Positions 1-7,606 of a DNA stretch of 64,000 nt are shown here, piece by piece; within the stretch, counting starts at the first letter, position 1; each line of letters opens with the position of its first letter. The DNA comes from Variovorax gracilis (GTDB lineage: Bacteria; Pseudomonadota; Gammaproteobacteria; Burkholderiales; Burkholderiaceae_C), in NCBI RefSeq assembly GCF_030317115.1, contig NZ_JASZYF010000013.1, positions 62,001 to 126,000 of the forward strand, read 5' to 3'. Made by a program: the position numbers and the translations under genes. The notes below the pieces were generated by a model, which saw only the letters and a list, made by a program, of their open reading frames with translations, did no database searches and was not told the origin of the DNA.

Positions 1-739
1 ACATGCGCACGCCGGTGCAGGCGTCGATGCGGCGCAGCAGTTCGGCGGACGTGAGTCTGGATTCGCGCGGCAGCCCTTGCCAGAGCGGGTAGGCAGGCTC
101 GCCGGGCAGGGGATGGTTGTTGCAGACGTATTGATAGACGACACGCAAGTCCAACCGGTAGTCATAGGCTTGCGTTCCTCCGCCGAGCACGCCGCTGGTG
201 AGGAGCAATCCGTCATACGGCCCTTTGCGACCATCTACGGTCGCGTAGAGCTCGGCCGCTTTCGCGGCGACGCCTGCACCGTAGCTCTGGCCGTGCAGCA
301 CGGTGCGCCGAGGTGCGCCGAAGGTCTGGACGAAGAGCGAACGCAGTCGCTCGGTGTCCTCGGCAGCCATCGTGACGCCATACCCGCCGCGCCGGTACGT
401 GGATCCGGCCCACGCGTAGCCGGCCTTCACCGTGACGGCCCATCGCTGCAAGTCTTCGGTGGCGCGTGCCATGGTCGGCGCGCCCAACTCGGGGCCGCCA
501 TGCGCGTGCATGACGAGCACCCCGTTCCAGTCGGCAGGTATGGCGATCCAGTAGAACGCGTGCGCGCTGTCTTGCCCGCTGTAGCAGCGCGCGTCGATGG
601 GCAATCCCTTGGGACATGGAGACGCGGCAGGCTGCCCGCCAGCGCCTTGCGGCTGCGGCTTGTCGTCGGTGATGGAACTGCACGCGCCAAGCGCGAAGGC
701 GCAGGCAGCAATGACGGAGCGAAGAATGCTTTGTCTCAT
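1..739 (-). CDS. alpha/beta hydrolase lipoprotein, 3' part cut by window edge
   Basis: An open frame runs from the ATG at 739 to the window edge (246 codons) without a stop, so the C-terminus is missing. The N-terminus is a lipoprotein signal peptide ending in the lipobox ALGAC. A serine-hydrolase nucleophile elbow, HGQSYGAG, lies near residue 160, and the VLVMHAHGG stretch near residue 80 fits an oxyanion-hole segment. This points to an exported, lipid-anchored alpha/beta hydrolase (esterase or depolymerase-like). The catalytic Asp and His would lie mostly beyond the edge. The substrate cannot be told. It is transcribed away from the glycine-zipper gene and separated from it by that gene's terminator. 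Confidence 0.8.
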   Translation of the reverse strand, partial: MRQSILRSVIAACAFALGACSSITDDKPQPQGAGGQPAASPCPKGLPIDARCYSGQDSAHAFYWIAIPADWNGVLVMHAHGGPELGAPTMARATEDLQRWAVTVKAGYAWAGSTYRRGGYGVTMAAEDTERLRSLFVQTFGAPRRTVLHGQSYGAGVAAKAAELYATVDGRKGPYDGLLLTSGVLGGGTQAYDYRLDLRVVYQYVCNNHPLPGEPAYPLWQGLPRESRLTSAELLRRIDACTGVRM

Positions 740-770
740 GCCGCGTTTATACGGTCCCTGGCTCGCCATG

Positions 771-793
771 AAAAAGCGCGCCCGAAGGCGCGC
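771..793 (-). terminator. intrinsic terminator of the glycine-zipper lipoprotein gene
   Basis: Read on the minus strand, a 7-bp GC stem (787-793 pairing with 776-782) closes on a TTCG tetraloop and is followed by five T residues (775-771). It lies 32 bases after the stop codon of the upstream lipoprotein gene and before the hydrolase start. Confidence 0.85.
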
Positions 794-824
794 CATCTCG
801 ATCTTCATCACCTCGATCAACAGG

Positions 825-1103
825 TCAATAGCGCGGACCGTTGTTGGGGTAGTAACTGTTGCTCGGGTAGTAGTTGCGTTGATTGCGTTCGTCGACGCTG
901 CGGCCGACCTGGTTGCCGATCAGGCCACCGATGGCCGCACCACCGACCGTGCTGGCCGTGTTGCCGCCCACTGCATTGCCGATCAGCGCACCACCCACCG
1001 CGCCACCCGCGGTGCCGAGGTTCTGATTGGGCCCGCTTGCGCAGCCGGCCAAGGTTAGAACGCAAGCGGCAGAGGCTGCCGAGATCCAGAGTCTTGTCTT
1101 CAT
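825..1103 (-). CDS. glycine-zipper outer-membrane lipoprotein
   Basis: A 92-residue protein starting MKTRL, with a signal peptide ending in the lipobox TLAGC. Two glycine-zipper membrane segments follow (GGAVGGALIGNAVGG and GGAAIGGLIGNQVG), then a Tyr/Asn-rich tail. This matches the YMGG/OsmB-like glycine-zipper families of small lipoproteins, whose role is probably envelope or stress related. The ATG at 1103 is chosen because AAAGGTGG lies just upstream. A GTG nine bases earlier is in frame but would overlap that ribosome binding site. It is a single-gene unit with its own terminator. Confidence 0.85.
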   Translation of the reverse strand: MKTRLWISAASAACVLTLAGCASGPNQNLGTAGGAVGGALIGNAVGGNTASTVGGAAIGGLIGNQVGRSVDERNQRNYYPSNSYYPNNGPRY

Positions 1104-1246
1104 GATGTCCACCTTTCAGTGATTGGTGAATTCATTCTCTGGAGAAGCCTTCGCCGAGGTGTAGGAGATGGCCCCGGTGTAGTGCCCGAAAGGATGGTCG
1201 CCCCTTGCGCGACTGCAGCGACCCGCACTGCGCGACCACGGCTTGT

Positions 1247-2188
1247 TCAACTCGAGCGTCTGCGCGAAAGATGGATGCCGGCGATCATGCAGCGTACCGA
1301 GCCGCCCGCCATCTCGATCGTCGGCACCGCAAGCGGAACCAGCCGCGCCGAGCGCTCGATGACCGCCTTCTGCTGCGCCGTGAGGCTGTCGCAGGCGCGC
1401 TGCGAGAGCGCGAGGACGCGGCCGTCGCGCCCCGAGAGCTCGATCGCATTGCCCGCAAAGTTGGCAATCTGCTGCGCGCTCAACGCAATGACGTCGCGTC
1501 CCGATTCCTCCAGGCGTGCACGCACTTCTTTCGCGCGGCGGGTGTCGGAGATGAGGTCGAGGCCCGCCATGGCGAACTCAGTCGCGACGCACATCAGCAC
1601 GTTGGTGTGATAGATCGGCTGCCCGCTCGGATCGGCCGAGTCGAAAGCCATCGGCTCGAAATTGAAATGCGTGCTGAAGTGCTCCAGCGCGACGGGGTCC
1701 GCACGATGGGAGCGCGCAACGTAGGCAACGCGCGCCATGTGGTCGAACACCATCGCACCAGTGCCTTCGAGGAAGAGGCCGTCGTGCTCCAGGCCGGAGT
1801 AGTCGATGACCTCCTGAACGCGGTACTCGGCCTTGAGCATCTCGATGACGTCAGGGCGGCGCTCGCGGCGGCGGTTCTCGCAGTACATGGGATAGAGCGC
1901 GACGTGGCCGCCCGGATGCGTGGAGAACCAGTTGTTGGGGAAGACCGAATCGGGTGTGTCGCGCTCGCCGCGATCCTCGAAGAGATGCACGCGCACGCCT
2001 TCGGCTTCCAGGCGCTCGGCCGCAGCCGTCACCTCGCGGTACGCAGAGCGGGCAACGGCTTGCGCGGATTCCTGTTCGGCCCGGCTCTGGAATGCGTTGT
2101 CCGCCGCTGTCTCCGGGTTGGGCGTGAAGCCGTGCGGCCGAATCATGACAACTGCGGAAGGCGCCTGGATCGAAAGGAAACGCGACAT
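1247..2188 (-). CDS. ctlX: CtlX-type amidinotransferase/arginine deiminase-related protein
   Basis: A 313-residue protein of the amidinotransferase (pentein) superfamily, closest in motif pattern to citrulline-utilization hydrolase CtlX. Visible signatures are FPNNWFSTH (about residue 84), EGTGAMVFD (about 140), the catalytic-His segment YHTNVLM (about 190) and a C-terminal SVRCMIAGIHL carrying the nucleophilic Cys. The family hydrolyses guanidino or ureido compounds. The ATG at 2188 is preceded by AGGAG at good spacing, while the frame is open further upstream without a site. The divergent Lrp-type gene is the likely regulator. The exact substrate is inferred. Confidence 0.85.
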   Translation of the reverse strand: MSRFLSIQAPSAVVMIRPHGFTPNPETAADNAFQSRAEQESAQAVARSAYREVTAAAERLEAEGVRVHLFEDRGERDTPDSVFPNNWFSTHPGGHVALYPMYCENRRRERRPDVIEMLKAEYRVQEVIDYSGLEHDGLFLEGTGAMVFDHMARVAYVARSHRADPVALEHFSTHFNFEPMAFDSADPSGQPIYHTNVLMCVATEFAMAGLDLISDTRRAKEVRARLEESGRDVIALSAQQIANFAGNAIELSGRDGRVLALSQRACDSLTAQQKAVIERSARLVPLAVPTIEMAGGSVRCMIAGIHLSRRRSS

Positions 2189-2333
2189 CTTGTGGGATCT
2201 CCTGTGACTGCACCGCGTGCTGCGGCATGCGTCCATTGTTCCAGCAGATGGTGCCAGAATGAATCATGCAACTTGTCATAAATACCAGAGATGCTTACAT
2301 TGTGTCGATCAAAAGTGGCAATGTGCTAAATCA

Positions 2334-2756
2334 ATGGACGACACCGATCGCCAACTCATAGCCCTGCTGCGCGACGACGCCCGCATGTCCGTCGTGGCGC
2401 TGGCGCAGAAGCTCCGTGTGGCGCGCGCCACCGTGCAGAACCGGATCAGCAAGCTGGAGAGCGACGGAACCATCGTGGGCTACACCGTGCGGCTTCGGCC
2501 GGACGCGGAGCCCCATCGCATCCGGGCCATGATGAGCATCGAGGTCGACGGGCCGCATGGCGCCGAGGTACGGCGCGCGCTGCGAGGTCACGCCAATGTC
2601 GTGACACTCCACACGACGAATGGCCGCTGGGACCTGATGGCCGAGTTGCGTGCCGATTCGCTCGAGGCCTTCGACCGCGTGCTCACGGCCATTCGCTCGA
2701 TCCCCGGCATATCGAACAGCGAGACGAGCATCCTGCTGTCGACCTACAAGCTGTAG
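2334..2756 (+). CDS. Lrp/AsnC family transcriptional regulator
   Basis: A 140-residue protein: an N-terminal winged helix-turn-helix (LAQKLRVARATVQNRISKL) and a C-terminal RAM ligand-binding domain ending GISNSETSILLSTYKL. Family members form oligomers and sense amino acids. The ATG at 2334 gives the normal family length; an in-frame start 117 bases upstream would add an unlikely tail. No clear Shine-Dalgarno precedes it. It is divergent from ctlX over 145 bases, so control of ctlX and of itself by arginine- or citrulline-related ligands is the simplest inference. Confidence 0.9.
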   Translation: MDDTDRQLIALLRDDARMSVVALAQKLRVARATVQNRISKLESDGTIVGYTVRLRPDAEPHRIRAMMSIEVDGPHGAEVRRALRGHANVVTLHTTNGRWDLMAELRADSLEAFDRVLTAIRSIPGISNSETSILLSTYKL

Positions 2757-2801
2757 TCGGGTCAGTTGAGTGCGCCCGGGCGAGGTCGGGCGTCCACATA
2801 C

Positions 2802-2870
2802 ATTGATTCGAAATGCGGATGAATCGATCCAAACTTTCGATTTTACGGATGAAGCGGACAAGCCTAGAGT
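2802..2870 (+). promoter_or_regulatory. promoter region of the AtuA operon with direct repeats
   Basis: A -10-like TAGAGT (2865-2870) ends 6 bases before the ATG, and TTTACG (2842-2847) is spaced 17 bases from it as a -35. The octamer CGGATGAA occurs twice, at 2816-2823 and 2846-2853, 30 bases apart, which puts both copies on the same face of the helix. An imperfect inverted repeat ATTGATTC/GAATCGAT spans 2802-2828. These are candidate activator sites. No Shine-Dalgarno is present, so the mRNA may be leaderless. Confidence 0.5.
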
Positions 2871-2876
2871 GCGTCC

Positions 2877-4265
2877 ATGAACTCCATTGCCCGCCCCGCG
2901 CTCCTGATCGGCTGTGCCGCCGGTTTTTCTGGTGACCGCACGGACGCCGCCGGGCCGGTGGTCCAGACGCTCATCGCCCGTCTGCGAGACGGCCCCGATG
3001 GCCAACGTGCGTTCCTGATCTTCGAAACCCTGGCCGAGCGCACGCTGGCGCTGGCGCAACTGCGTCGCCGCAGCGACCCGGAAGCGGGCTACGAGCCACT
3101 GCTCGATGCGATGCTGCGGCCGGTGCTGGCGCGCTGCCTGGCGCACGGCATCCGGATCGTCAGCAACTTCGGCGCTGCCAACCCGCGCGCCGCCGCCCGG
3201 CACATCGCGCGCATGGCGCGCGAACTCGGCGCCGCGCCGCCGCACATCGCGGTAGTGGAGGGCGACGACCTTTCCGCGCCGGCGCAACTGGCGCTGCTGC
3301 GCGAACAACTCGGCGTGGAGATGGACGGAATCCGCCTCGTCAGCGCCAACGCCTATATCGGCGCCGAACCGATCGCCGCGGCGCTCGATGCGGGCGCGCA
3401 GATCGTGGTCTGCGGTCGCGTGGCCGATCCCTCGCTTGCCGTCGGGCCGGCCATGTCGCACTTCGGCTGGCGCAGCGATGACTGGGAGCGCCTGGGCCGC
3501 GCCACCATGGCAGGCCATCTTCTCGAGTGCGGCGCGCAGGTCTGTGGCGGCTACTTCGCCGACCCTGGCTACAAAGATGTGCCGGGCCTGGAGGCAGTCG
3601 GCTTTCCGATCGCGGAGATCGATGCCGACGGCTGCTGCACCGTCGGCAAGGCAGACGCCACGGGCGGCCTCGTGACGGAGGCGACGGTCAAGGAGCAACT
3701 GCTCTATGAAGTGCACGATCCCGCCGCCTACCTGACGCCCGACGTGGTGGCCGACATTTCCGATGCGGAAGTCCATGGGCTTGGAACGAACCGCGTGGCG
3801 GTGTCGGGTGTGCGTGGCCACGCGCGGCCGACGCACTACAAGGTCAACATCTGCCACGAAGGTGGCTGGCTGGCCGAAGGCGAGATTTCCTATGCGGGGC
3901 CGCGTGCCGAGGCGCGCGCGAGGCTGGCCGCCGATGTGCTGAAGAAGCGCCTGGCCGATCTGGTGCTTCGCGTCGATCTCATCGGGGCCGTCAGCGTTCT
4001 GGGCGACGACGCAGGCCGCACGCTCGCAGCGACGCCCGATGCAGGCTTGCGCGACATCCGCCTGAGGGTTGCAGCAACGCACGACGACCGTGCCCAAGCC
4101 GAGCGCCTCGCGCGCGAAGTCATGGCGCTCTACACCTGTGGGCCGGCCGGAGGCGGCGGCGTGCGCACCGCGCTCACACCGAGGCTCAACACCATCTCGT
4201 GCCTGCTGCCACGCGAGGCCGTGCCCGTGAGCTTCGCGATGATCGACGAGGAGATGCCCGCATGA
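2877..4265 (+). CDS. AtuA family (DUF1446) acyl-CoA metabolism protein
   Basis: A 462-residue DUF1446 protein. The family is named after AtuA of Pseudomonas acyclic terpene utilization and is widespread beside CoA-dependent degradation genes; its biochemical reaction is unsettled. Visible family features are the N-terminal IGCAAGFSGDR segment, RIVSNFGAANP (about residue 97), VVCGRVADPSLAVGP (about 178) and ECGAQVCGGYF (about 217). Its stop overlaps the start of the next gene (ATGA), so the two are translationally coupled. A Bug receptor follows 33 bases after that. Together they look like an uptake and degradation unit for a branched or cyclic carboxylate. Confidence 0.85.
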   Translation: MNSIARPALLIGCAAGFSGDRTDAAGPVVQTLIARLRDGPDGQRAFLIFETLAERTLALAQLRRRSDPEAGYEPLLDAMLRPVLARCLAHGIRIVSNFGAANPRAAARHIARMARELGAAPPHIAVVEGDDLSAPAQLALLREQLGVEMDGIRLVSANAYIGAEPIAAALDAGAQIVVCGRVADPSLAVGPAMSHFGWRSDDWERLGRATMAGHLLECGAQVCGGYFADPGYKDVPGLEAVGFPIAEIDADGCCTVGKADATGGLVTEATVKEQLLYEVHDPAAYLTPDVVADISDAEVHGLGTNRVAVSGVRGHARPTHYKVNICHEGGWLAEGEISYAGPRAEARARLAADVLKKRLADLVLRVDLIGAVSVLGDDAGRTLAATPDAGLRDIRLRVAATHDDRAQAERLAREVMALYTCGPAGGGGVRTALTPRLNTISCLLPREAVPVSFAMIDEEMPA

Positions 4266-4627
4266 CGACGACCACCGACTTCCCGCTCTACCGCGCCGCG
4301 CATGGCCGCACCGGCGACAAGGGCGACCGCTCCAACATCAGCGTGATCGCCTGGCACCCGGCGCTCTATCCGTTGCTGGTGGAGCAGGTCACGCCCGAAG
4401 CGGTGGCGGCGCAGTTCCTGCATCGGGCGCCCGCTGGCGTGCGGCGCTTTCTGCTGCCCAGGCTGCACGCGATGAACTTCGTGCTCGACAGCGTCCTTGA
4501 CGGCGGCGTGAACGATGCGCTGAACCTCGACACGCACGGAAAGGCGCTGTCCTTCCTCTTGCTCGACCTGCGGATACGCGTTCCGCAGGAACTGGTTTCA
4601 CTGCTTGTCGGTAGTGACGCGTACTGA
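4262..4627 (+). CDS. AtuA-related small partner protein
   Basis: A 121-residue protein beginning MTTTTDFPLYRAAHGRTGDK, with GDRSNISVIAW and FLLPRLHAMNFVLDSVLDGG. These are typical of the small ferredoxin-fold domain that accompanies, or is fused to the C-terminus of, AtuA/DUF1446 proteins. It overlaps the upstream gene by four bases. The two probably form one enzyme complex. No catalytic residues are assignable from sequence alone. Confidence 0.8.
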   Translation: MTTTTDFPLYRAAHGRTGDKGDRSNISVIAWHPALYPLLVEQVTPEAVAAQFLHRAPAGVRRFLLPRLHAMNFVLDSVLDGGVNDALNLDTHGKALSFLLLDLRIRVPQELVSLLVGSDAY

Positions 4628-4660
4628 ATTTTCAATCACCACTCTTCTGGAGACAAAACA

Positions 4661-5626
4661 ATGAATCGCTTTCCGCTGACCGTGCTCACCTCCGCGCTGG
4701 CCATCGTCCCATTGCTTTCGCAGGCGCAGGCCTTCCCCGAAAAGCCCATCACGTTCGTGGTGCCCTTTGCCGCAGGCACGGCCACCGACCAGATTGCCCG
4801 GGCGCTCGGAAATGGCGTGACGGCGGAGACGAAGCAGCCGGTGGTCATCGACAACAAGGCCGGCGCCAGCGGGTTCATCGCCTCGCAGCAGGTCGCCAAG
4901 GCGCCGGCCGACGGCTACACCGTGCTGATCACCACCAACACCACGCACGCGGCCAACGAGCATCTTTTCAAGAAGCTGCCCTACGACCCGGTGAAGGACT
5001 ACGCGCCCATCGCGGCATTGGGCAAGGGCGGTCAGATCATGGTGGTCAACCCGTCCTTCCCGGCCAAGACCGTCGCCGAGTTTGTCGAGATGGCGAAGAA
5101 GGAACCGGGCAAGTACAGCTTCGGCAGCGGCAGTTCGTCGAGCCGGATGGCGGGCGAGTTGCTGCAGCAGATGGCCGACATCAAGCTGCTGCATGTACCC
5201 TACAAGAGCAACACGCTCGCGGTGACGGACCTGCTCGGCGGCCAGATCAACATGATGATCACCGACACCGCGACCGGCCTCCCGCAGGTGAAGTCCGGCA
5301 AGTTGCGTGCGCTGGGCGTTTCAAGCGCCAAGCGGTCGCCGTTGGCGCCCGATGTGCCGACCATCTCCGAGGCCGGCGTGAAGGGCTACGAGATGGGCTA
5401 CTGGTTCGCCGCGTACGCACCGGCGAAGACGCCACCCGCAGTCGTCAAGCGCCTGAACGAGTTGCTGGTCAAGGCCGCGAAGAGCGATGCGGCCAAGGCC
5501 GCGTTCTACGAGCCGACCGGCACCGAAGTGTTCACGACCTCGCCGGAGGAACTCGCGAAGTTTCAGGCCGGCGAATCACAGAAGTGGGGGCGCATCGTGA
5601 AGGCCGCTGGCATCGAGGCCGAATAG
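4661..5626 (+). CDS. Bug family periplasmic carboxylate-binding protein
   Basis: A 321-residue Bug (TctC-type) receptor. It has a signal peptide ending SQAQA, followed by the canonical FPEKPITFVVPFAAGTATDQ, a DNKAGASG loop (about residue 67), LPYDPVKDYAPIA (about 106) and an HVPYKS motif (about 179). Bug proteins bind small organic acids in the periplasm. No TctA/TctB membrane partners are encoded nearby, so it must share a transporter or act as a sensor. A TCTGGAG ribosome site precedes the ATG. Its position after the AtuA pair suggests it captures the substrate of that pathway. Confidence 0.92.
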   Translation: MNRFPLTVLTSALAIVPLLSQAQAFPEKPITFVVPFAAGTATDQIARALGNGVTAETKQPVVIDNKAGASGFIASQQVAKAPADGYTVLITTNTTHAANEHLFKKLPYDPVKDYAPIAALGKGGQIMVVNPSFPAKTVAEFVEMAKKEPGKYSFGSGSSSSRMAGELLQQMADIKLLHVPYKSNTLAVTDLLGGQINMMITDTATGLPQVKSGKLRALGVSSAKRSPLAPDVPTISEAGVKGYEMGYWFAAYAPAKTPPAVVKRLNELLVKAAKSDAAKAAFYEPTGTEVFTTSPEELAKFQAGESQKWGRIVKAAGIEAE

Positions 5627-5648
5627 TCGCGGCCCTCGGCGCGCGAAA

Positions 5649-7112
5649 CTAGAGTTGGCGGCTGCGCGCCAACGGCGGGTTTTGCGCGAAGTAGCGCTGA
5701 ATCCCCCGCATCAGTGCATCCGCCAGGTCTTCCTGGTAGGCCGTGCTGCGCAGCTTTGCCTCTTCCTCGGGGTTGCTGATGAAGGCCGTCTCGACCAGCA
5801 CGCTCGGGATGTCCGGCGCCTTGAGCACCGCGAAGCCGGCCTGCTCGACCTGTGGCTTGTGCAGCCGCGCGCCGATGCTGCGGATCTCGCCGAGCATCGC
5901 GCCGCCGAGCTTGAGGCTGTCGTTGATCTGCGCGGTGGTGCTCATGTCGAGCAGCGCGCGCTGCACCTGCGCCTCGTGGTTGCCCACGTTCACGCCGCCC
6001 ACAGTGTCGGCCTGGTTTTCCTTGTTCGCGAGCCAGCGTGCGGCACTGCTCGATGCGCCGCCCTGGCTCAGCGCGAACACGCTCGCGCCTCGCGCCTCGG
6101 GCGTGGTGAAGGCATCGGCGTGGATGCTCACGAACAGGTCGGCCTGCACGCGCCGCGCCTTCTGCACGCGCACGCCGAGCGGCACGAAAAAGTCCGCGTC
6201 GCGCGTGAGAAAGGCGCGCATCGGGTTGCCGTTGACGCTGCTCGCATTGATGCGTTCGCGCAGCCGGTGGGCGATCTGCAGGACGATGTCCTTCTCGCGC
6301 GTGCCATTCGGTCCCATCGCGCCGGGGTCCTCGCCGCCATGCCCCGGGTCCAGCGCGACGATGATGATGCGGTCGGTCTGGCTCGCCGTGGCGACGCCAC
6401 GCCCGGCGGTCACTGGGGGAGGCGGCGCGCTGACTACCGGTGGGGGCATGGGAATGGGCAGCGGGCCGACCGGCGCCGACGGGCGATTGGCCTGCGAGAC
6501 TGACACCGGTGGTGTAGCGCGCGCCGATTGCTGCGCCATCAGGTCGCCCAGGGGATCGGCGGCCGCGGTGCCGGATCGCGATGGCGCGGCCGCGTCGCCC
6601 GGGGGGGGAGGAGCGGCGCCGGCCGCCGCGGTCTTCGGCGCGTCGCGCAAGCGCTCGGCAATCAGTGACTCGAGCGGATCGGCGGCCTGCTGCGGATAGA
6701 GGTCCAGCACGAGCCGGTCCTTGTACGCCGCAACCGGCGCCAGAGAGAACACCTGCGGCGCCACTGCCTGCTTGAGGTCGAAGACGATGCGCACGACGCC
6801 GGGCGCAAACTGACCGACGCGCAGGCCGTTGATGTACGGGTCGTCGGGCTTGATCTTGCCGACCAGCTCCCGCAGCGCGGGATTGAGGTCGATGCCGTTG
6901 ATGTCCACCGCCAGCCGCGGCGGACTGCCGACCACCAGTTGCTGCGAGTTCAGCCGGCCGTCGGATTCGATGGTGACGCGCGTGTAGTCGGAGGCGGGCC
7001 ATACGCGGACCGCGACGATGGTTGCGCCCTTCGCAATCTCGTGCACGCCCAGCAGCAATGCAATGCTGCCGCCTTGAAGCAGCGCACGTCGCTTCAGTCC
7101 GCGCTCCTTCAT
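5649..7112 (-). CDS. amiC: N-acetylmuramoyl-L-alanine amidase, AmiC type
   Basis: A 487-residue septal murein amidase. Residues 1-30 look like a Tat-type signal (LKRRALLQGGSIALLLG). An AMIN domain for septal targeting covers about 32-140, and a Pro/Ala-rich linker about 145-245. The zinc amidase_3 domain starts at VALDPGHGGEDPGAMG, with TREKD, SIHADAF and SVLVETAFISNPEEE supplying the His/Glu metal ligands and catalytic Glu. It cleaves septal peptidoglycan to separate daughter cells. Its ATG overlaps the tsaE stop (ATGA), the usual tsaE-amiC order in this group. Confidence 0.95.
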   Translation of the reverse strand: MKERGLKRRALLQGGSIALLLGVHEIAKGATIVAVRVWPASDYTRVTIESDGRLNSQQLVVGSPPRLAVDINGIDLNPALRELVGKIKPDDPYINGLRVGQFAPGVVRIVFDLKQAVAPQVFSLAPVAAYKDRLVLDLYPQQAADPLESLIAERLRDAPKTAAAGAAPPPPGDAAAPSRSGTAAADPLGDLMAQQSARATPPVSVSQANRPSAPVGPLPIPMPPPVVSAPPPPVTAGRGVATASQTDRIIIVALDPGHGGEDPGAMGPNGTREKDIVLQIAHRLRERINASSVNGNPMRAFLTRDADFFVPLGVRVQKARRVQADLFVSIHADAFTTPEARGASVFALSQGGASSSAARWLANKENQADTVGGVNVGNHEAQVQRALLDMSTTAQINDSLKLGGAMLGEIRSIGARLHKPQVEQAGFAVLKAPDIPSVLVETAFISNPEEEAKLRSTAYQEDLADALMRGIQRYFAQNPPLARSRQL

Positions 7113-7606
7113 GCAGCGTCGGCAAGCAACAGGCTGCCGCGCGGCGTGTGCGCGCGAAGTGTCACTGTGCGGGTATCGTCGGTCATTGCTTCGATTTTAA
7201 TAGCGAGGTCCGCAAGCGGAATGCGCCCCGCGGCGTTTTCGGGCCATTCCGCCAACTTCACGCCCGGTCCGGCGAAGATGTCACGGAAACCTGCATCCTC
7301 CCATTCGCGCGGGTCGCTGAAGCGATAGAAGTCGAAATGGAATATCGCGAGCCCATCGGGCGCCTCATGCGGCTCGACGACAGCGTAGGTCGGGCTCTTG
7401 ATGCGGCCCGTGATGCCGAGCGCGCGCAGCAGGTGACGAACGAAGGTTGTCTTGCCCGCGCCCAGGTCGCCTTGCAACGAGATGAAGGCGTCGCGCAACG
7501 CCGGTGACTGCGCGAGGGCACGCGCCAATGCGTCCGTGTCGACTTCGGTGCGCCACACCAGGGTGGCGCTGTGCGTTTCTACAATCGGCAGGTGATCGGC
7601 AGCCAT
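7109..7606 (-). CDS. tsaE: tRNA threonylcarbamoyladenosine biosynthesis ATPase TsaE
   Basis: A 165-residue P-loop protein with LQGDLGAGKTTFVRHLLRAL (Walker A), IKSPTYAVVEPH and IFHFDFYRFSDP, followed by the EWPENA segment, all diagnostic of TsaE. It drives the TsaBDE cycle that installs t6A37 on ANN-decoding tRNAs. The ATG at 7606 gives normal length. It is divergent from queG, and the two 5' ends overlap by about 15 bases if queG starts at 7592. It is cotranscribed with amiC. Confidence 0.93.
   Translation of the reverse strand: MAADHLPIVETHSATLVWRTEVDTDALARALAQSPALRDAFISLQGDLGAGKTTFVRHLLRALGITGRIKSPTYAVVEPHEAPDGLAIFHFDFYRFSDPREWEDAGFRDIFAGPGVKLAEWPENAAGRIPLADLAIKIEAMTDDTRTVTLRAHTPRGSLLLADAA
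7580..7585 (+). promoter_or_regulatory. -10 element for queG, inside tsaE
   Basis: TACAAT lies 6 bases before the GTG at 7592, within the tsaE coding region, and no ribosome site is present. The spacing is the same as for several other genes in the window and supports both a leaderless queG mRNA and the GTG start. No good -35 is evident. Confidence 0.45.

Noticed and set aside
2331-4097. A 588-codon open frame antisense to the Lrp and AtuA genes
   Set aside because: Both plus-strand genes have strong family signatures; the antisense translation is Arg/His-rich without motifs.
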